A stretch of DNA of 8,590 nt, taken from assembly GCA_020049615.1 (NCBI GenBank), contig JAIFKN010000240.1, positions 1 through 8,590 on the forward strand, written 5' to 3'. The DNA is from a bacterium. Lineage in GTDB: Bacteria; Planctomycetota; UBA11346. Position numbers and translations under genes: made by a program. The notes under the pieces are model-generated. The model had not been told where the DNA came from, searched no databases, and saw only the letters and a list, made by a program, of their open reading frames with translations. Shown piece after piece: positions 8,301-8,590 of this stretch. Every line of letters starts with the position of its first letter. The first letter of the stretch is position 1.

Positions 8301-8421
8301 CGTCGTCATCGGCGGCCTGGTCACCTCGACCTTCCTCAGCCTGCTGGTCATCCCGGTGGTATTCACCTACGTCGATGATCTGCAGGCCTGGCTCGCGCGC
8401 TTCCGGCCGCGCGACCGCTGA
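5368..8421 (+). CDS. RND multidrug-type efflux transporter (HAE1-like)
   Basis: A 1017-residue inner-membrane proton antiporter of the AcrB type, working as a trimer with the adaptor encoded just upstream. TM1 is at residues 11-30, followed by the first large periplasmic loop with porter subdomains (NFPDIDVPVITV, 36-47). TM2-TM6 start near residue 333, and TM4 carries the proton-relay pair Asp399-Asp400 (GILVDDAIVEVEN). TM7 is near 511-535, then the second periplasmic loop. TM8 is near 848-868. TM10 carries the essential lysine, Lys913, in GIVTKNSILLVEYA. The DDAIV and GIVTKN motifs favour the hydrophobic/amphiphilic (HAE1) branch over heavy-metal pumps; the substrate is not known. Length is near the family norm. 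The GTG at 5368 is chosen because it overlaps the adaptor stop (GTGA) and is followed directly by the conserved N terminus (NVSTWSIRRPVPALLL). No outer-membrane factor follows. Confidence 0.95.
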   Translation: MNVSTWSIRRPVPALLLFALLTVLGLGAFRQLGIQNFPDIDVPVITVAAALEGAAPPQLETEVARKLEDSVASLGGIEHIRTTITDGMVAMRVEFEIDKDSEVALNEVRNAVDAVRGDLPADLRDPVVSRVSTAGAAVSTWTVRSDRLDETELSWFIDNDVAKALLAVKGVGKVSRIGGIDREVQIDLDPVRMAGLGLTAADISRRLDEVQRDASGGRGDIGGAVQSVRTLAAVGTADGLAALEIPVGGGRQVRLDRVATVSDGHAERSSYALADGVEVVAFNVSRTRGASEVAVAAGVQKALTRLRAANPQVRIEEAFNSVDPVLDNYRGSMELLWEGAILAVLVVFWFLRDWRATVISAIALPLSILPTFLVMQWCGFSLNLLTLLALALVVGILVDDAIVEVENIVRHLRMGKNPIDAAIEAADEIGLAVIATSLTLVAVFLPTAFMGGIPGRFFIQFGVTTATAVLASLLVARLLTPMMSAYGLKAHPPAAGDGRLMSAYLGAARWCLAHRLLSTLGVAAFFIGSLLLVPLLPTGFVPAADRDQTTVNLALPPGTPIAGTRAAALEASRMLASFPEVTHVFAAVGSSAGGGGPLDAGGGTDVRKAALTVSLLHRTGRIPQAQVESAIRERLRTLPGARVSVGGSHSGEKLTITLASDDPIALAAAGQHALEGLRGLRGVGNVTSGASLQRPEIHIRPDALRCSDLGVTAQGLAAAVRIASGGDFSAALPKLNLPSRQVPIRVRLAPSFRQDLTAIGGLGVPTARGVVPLGSLAELGLGGGPAQVDRLDRMRTVSLDIELAGRPLGDVLAEANRLPALADLPPGVTRSSGGDAERMAELFGRFGSAMLIGILCIYIVLVLLFHDFLQPVTILVALPLSAGGAFIALLSTGNGISMPSVIGLLMLMGIVTKNSILLVEYALVARRERGLERSAALIDACHKRARPILMTTIAMTAGMLPVALGLGAEPSFRSPMAIVVIGGLVTSTFLSLLVIPVVFTYVDDLQAWLARFRPRDR

Positions 8422-8445
8422 ACGCGGGTCGAAACAACTCAGGTG

Positions 8446-8499
8446 GGGCCCCATCGCGCAGCGATGGGGCTGCCGCCGAGCAGCGGTGGGCGGATAGAA
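8446..8499 (+). repeat. Gene-3'-end repeat, copy B (after RND transporter)
   Basis: This segment matches the minus strand of 61-114 at 49 of 54 positions without gaps and begins 24 bases after the RND stop codon. It opens with a perfect 10-bp hairpin (GCCCCATCGC 8448-8457 with GCGATGGGGC 8461-8470, loop GCA). A GCTGC/GCAGC stem follows (8469-8473 with 8480-8484), then the conserved tail GGGCGGATAGAA. No T-run follows the hairpin, so it is not a canonical intrinsic terminator. Relative to gene direction it has the same orientation as the copy after the ABC exporter. Confidence 0.75.
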
Positions 8500-8518
8500 G
8501 GGGTCTTCCGGCGAATTC

Positions 8519-8555
8519 GTGGGTCGGATGACCGCCTAACGGCGGATTGACGCAC
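8519..8555 (+). repeat. Imperfect hairpin with inner 5-bp stem
   Basis: The outer stem GTGGGTCGG (8519-8527) pairs with TTGACGCAC (8547-8555), with one G-G mismatch and two G-T wobbles. The inner stem CCGCC (8532-8536) pairs with GGCGG (8541-8545) around a TAAC loop. The wobble pairs work only in plus-strand RNA, the sense of the RND transcript. It has no counterpart at the left end of the window. The remaining sequence to the right end shows no gene. Confidence 0.4.
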
Positions 8556-8590
8556 CGTTTGTGTGAGGCCGGCACCCTTGACCGCTGTGC

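Noticed and set aside
5890..8454. Long minus-strand open frame (854 codons) opposite the RND gene
   Set aside because: It is a shadow of a transporter gene with clear family motifs. The product is low-complexity His/Gln/Asp-rich with no domain.
8448..8470. Intrinsic (Rho-independent) terminator after the RND gene
   Set aside because: The 10-bp GC-rich hairpin is strong, but it is followed by GC-rich sequence without any T-run. It is therefore annotated only as part of the repeat.

Overview
The window is GC-rich, almost fully coding bacterial DNA. It comes from a Gram-negative-type cell: it encodes an RND efflux pump with its periplasmic adaptor and a secreted thioredoxin-like protein. The thioredoxin's active-site neighbourhood (FTGSDWCGWC) is a form I associate with Planctomycetes/Verrucomicrobia/Lentisphaerae-type bacteria, but that is weak evidence and no lineage is assigned firmly.

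Layout, left to right. Positions 1-126 are non-coding and hold three inverted repeats downstream of a minus-strand ABC exporter gene (127-1896). A 191-bp divergent intergenic region separates this exporter from a plus-strand run: a small [2Fe-2S] ferredoxin (2088-2363), a signal-peptide-bearing thioredoxin-like protein (2373-2801) and a periplasmic-binding-protein-fold protein without a signal peptide (2886-3557). Next comes a compact efflux operon: a TetR/AcrR repressor (3627-4295), a membrane-fusion adaptor (4292-5371) and an RND transporter of the HAE1 type (5368-8421). These three are joined by 4-bp ATGA and GTGA overlaps. The last 169 bases are non-coding and carry a second copy of the repeat found at the left end.

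How the genes work together. The TetR protein very probably represses its own operon through a 24-bp near-perfect palindrome ending one base before its start codon. The adaptor and RND protein would form the inner-membrane and periplasmic parts of a tripartite efflux pump. No outer-membrane channel gene is present, so that partner must be encoded elsewhere. The ferredoxin, thioredoxin and binding-protein genes have no obvious functional link to the pump.

The most notable non-coding signals are three. A 54-bp repeat (49/54 identical) lies just downstream of the stop codons of both outward-facing transporter genes, in the same orientation relative to each gene. Promoter-like TANNNT hexamers lie 6-7 bases before the starts of several promoter-proximal genes, which suggests leaderless transcripts, whereas the operon-internal adaptor gene has a classical Shine-Dalgarno. 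The third is the TetR operator. No clearly new multi-gene system is visible; this is mostly ordinary core or accessory transporter content.
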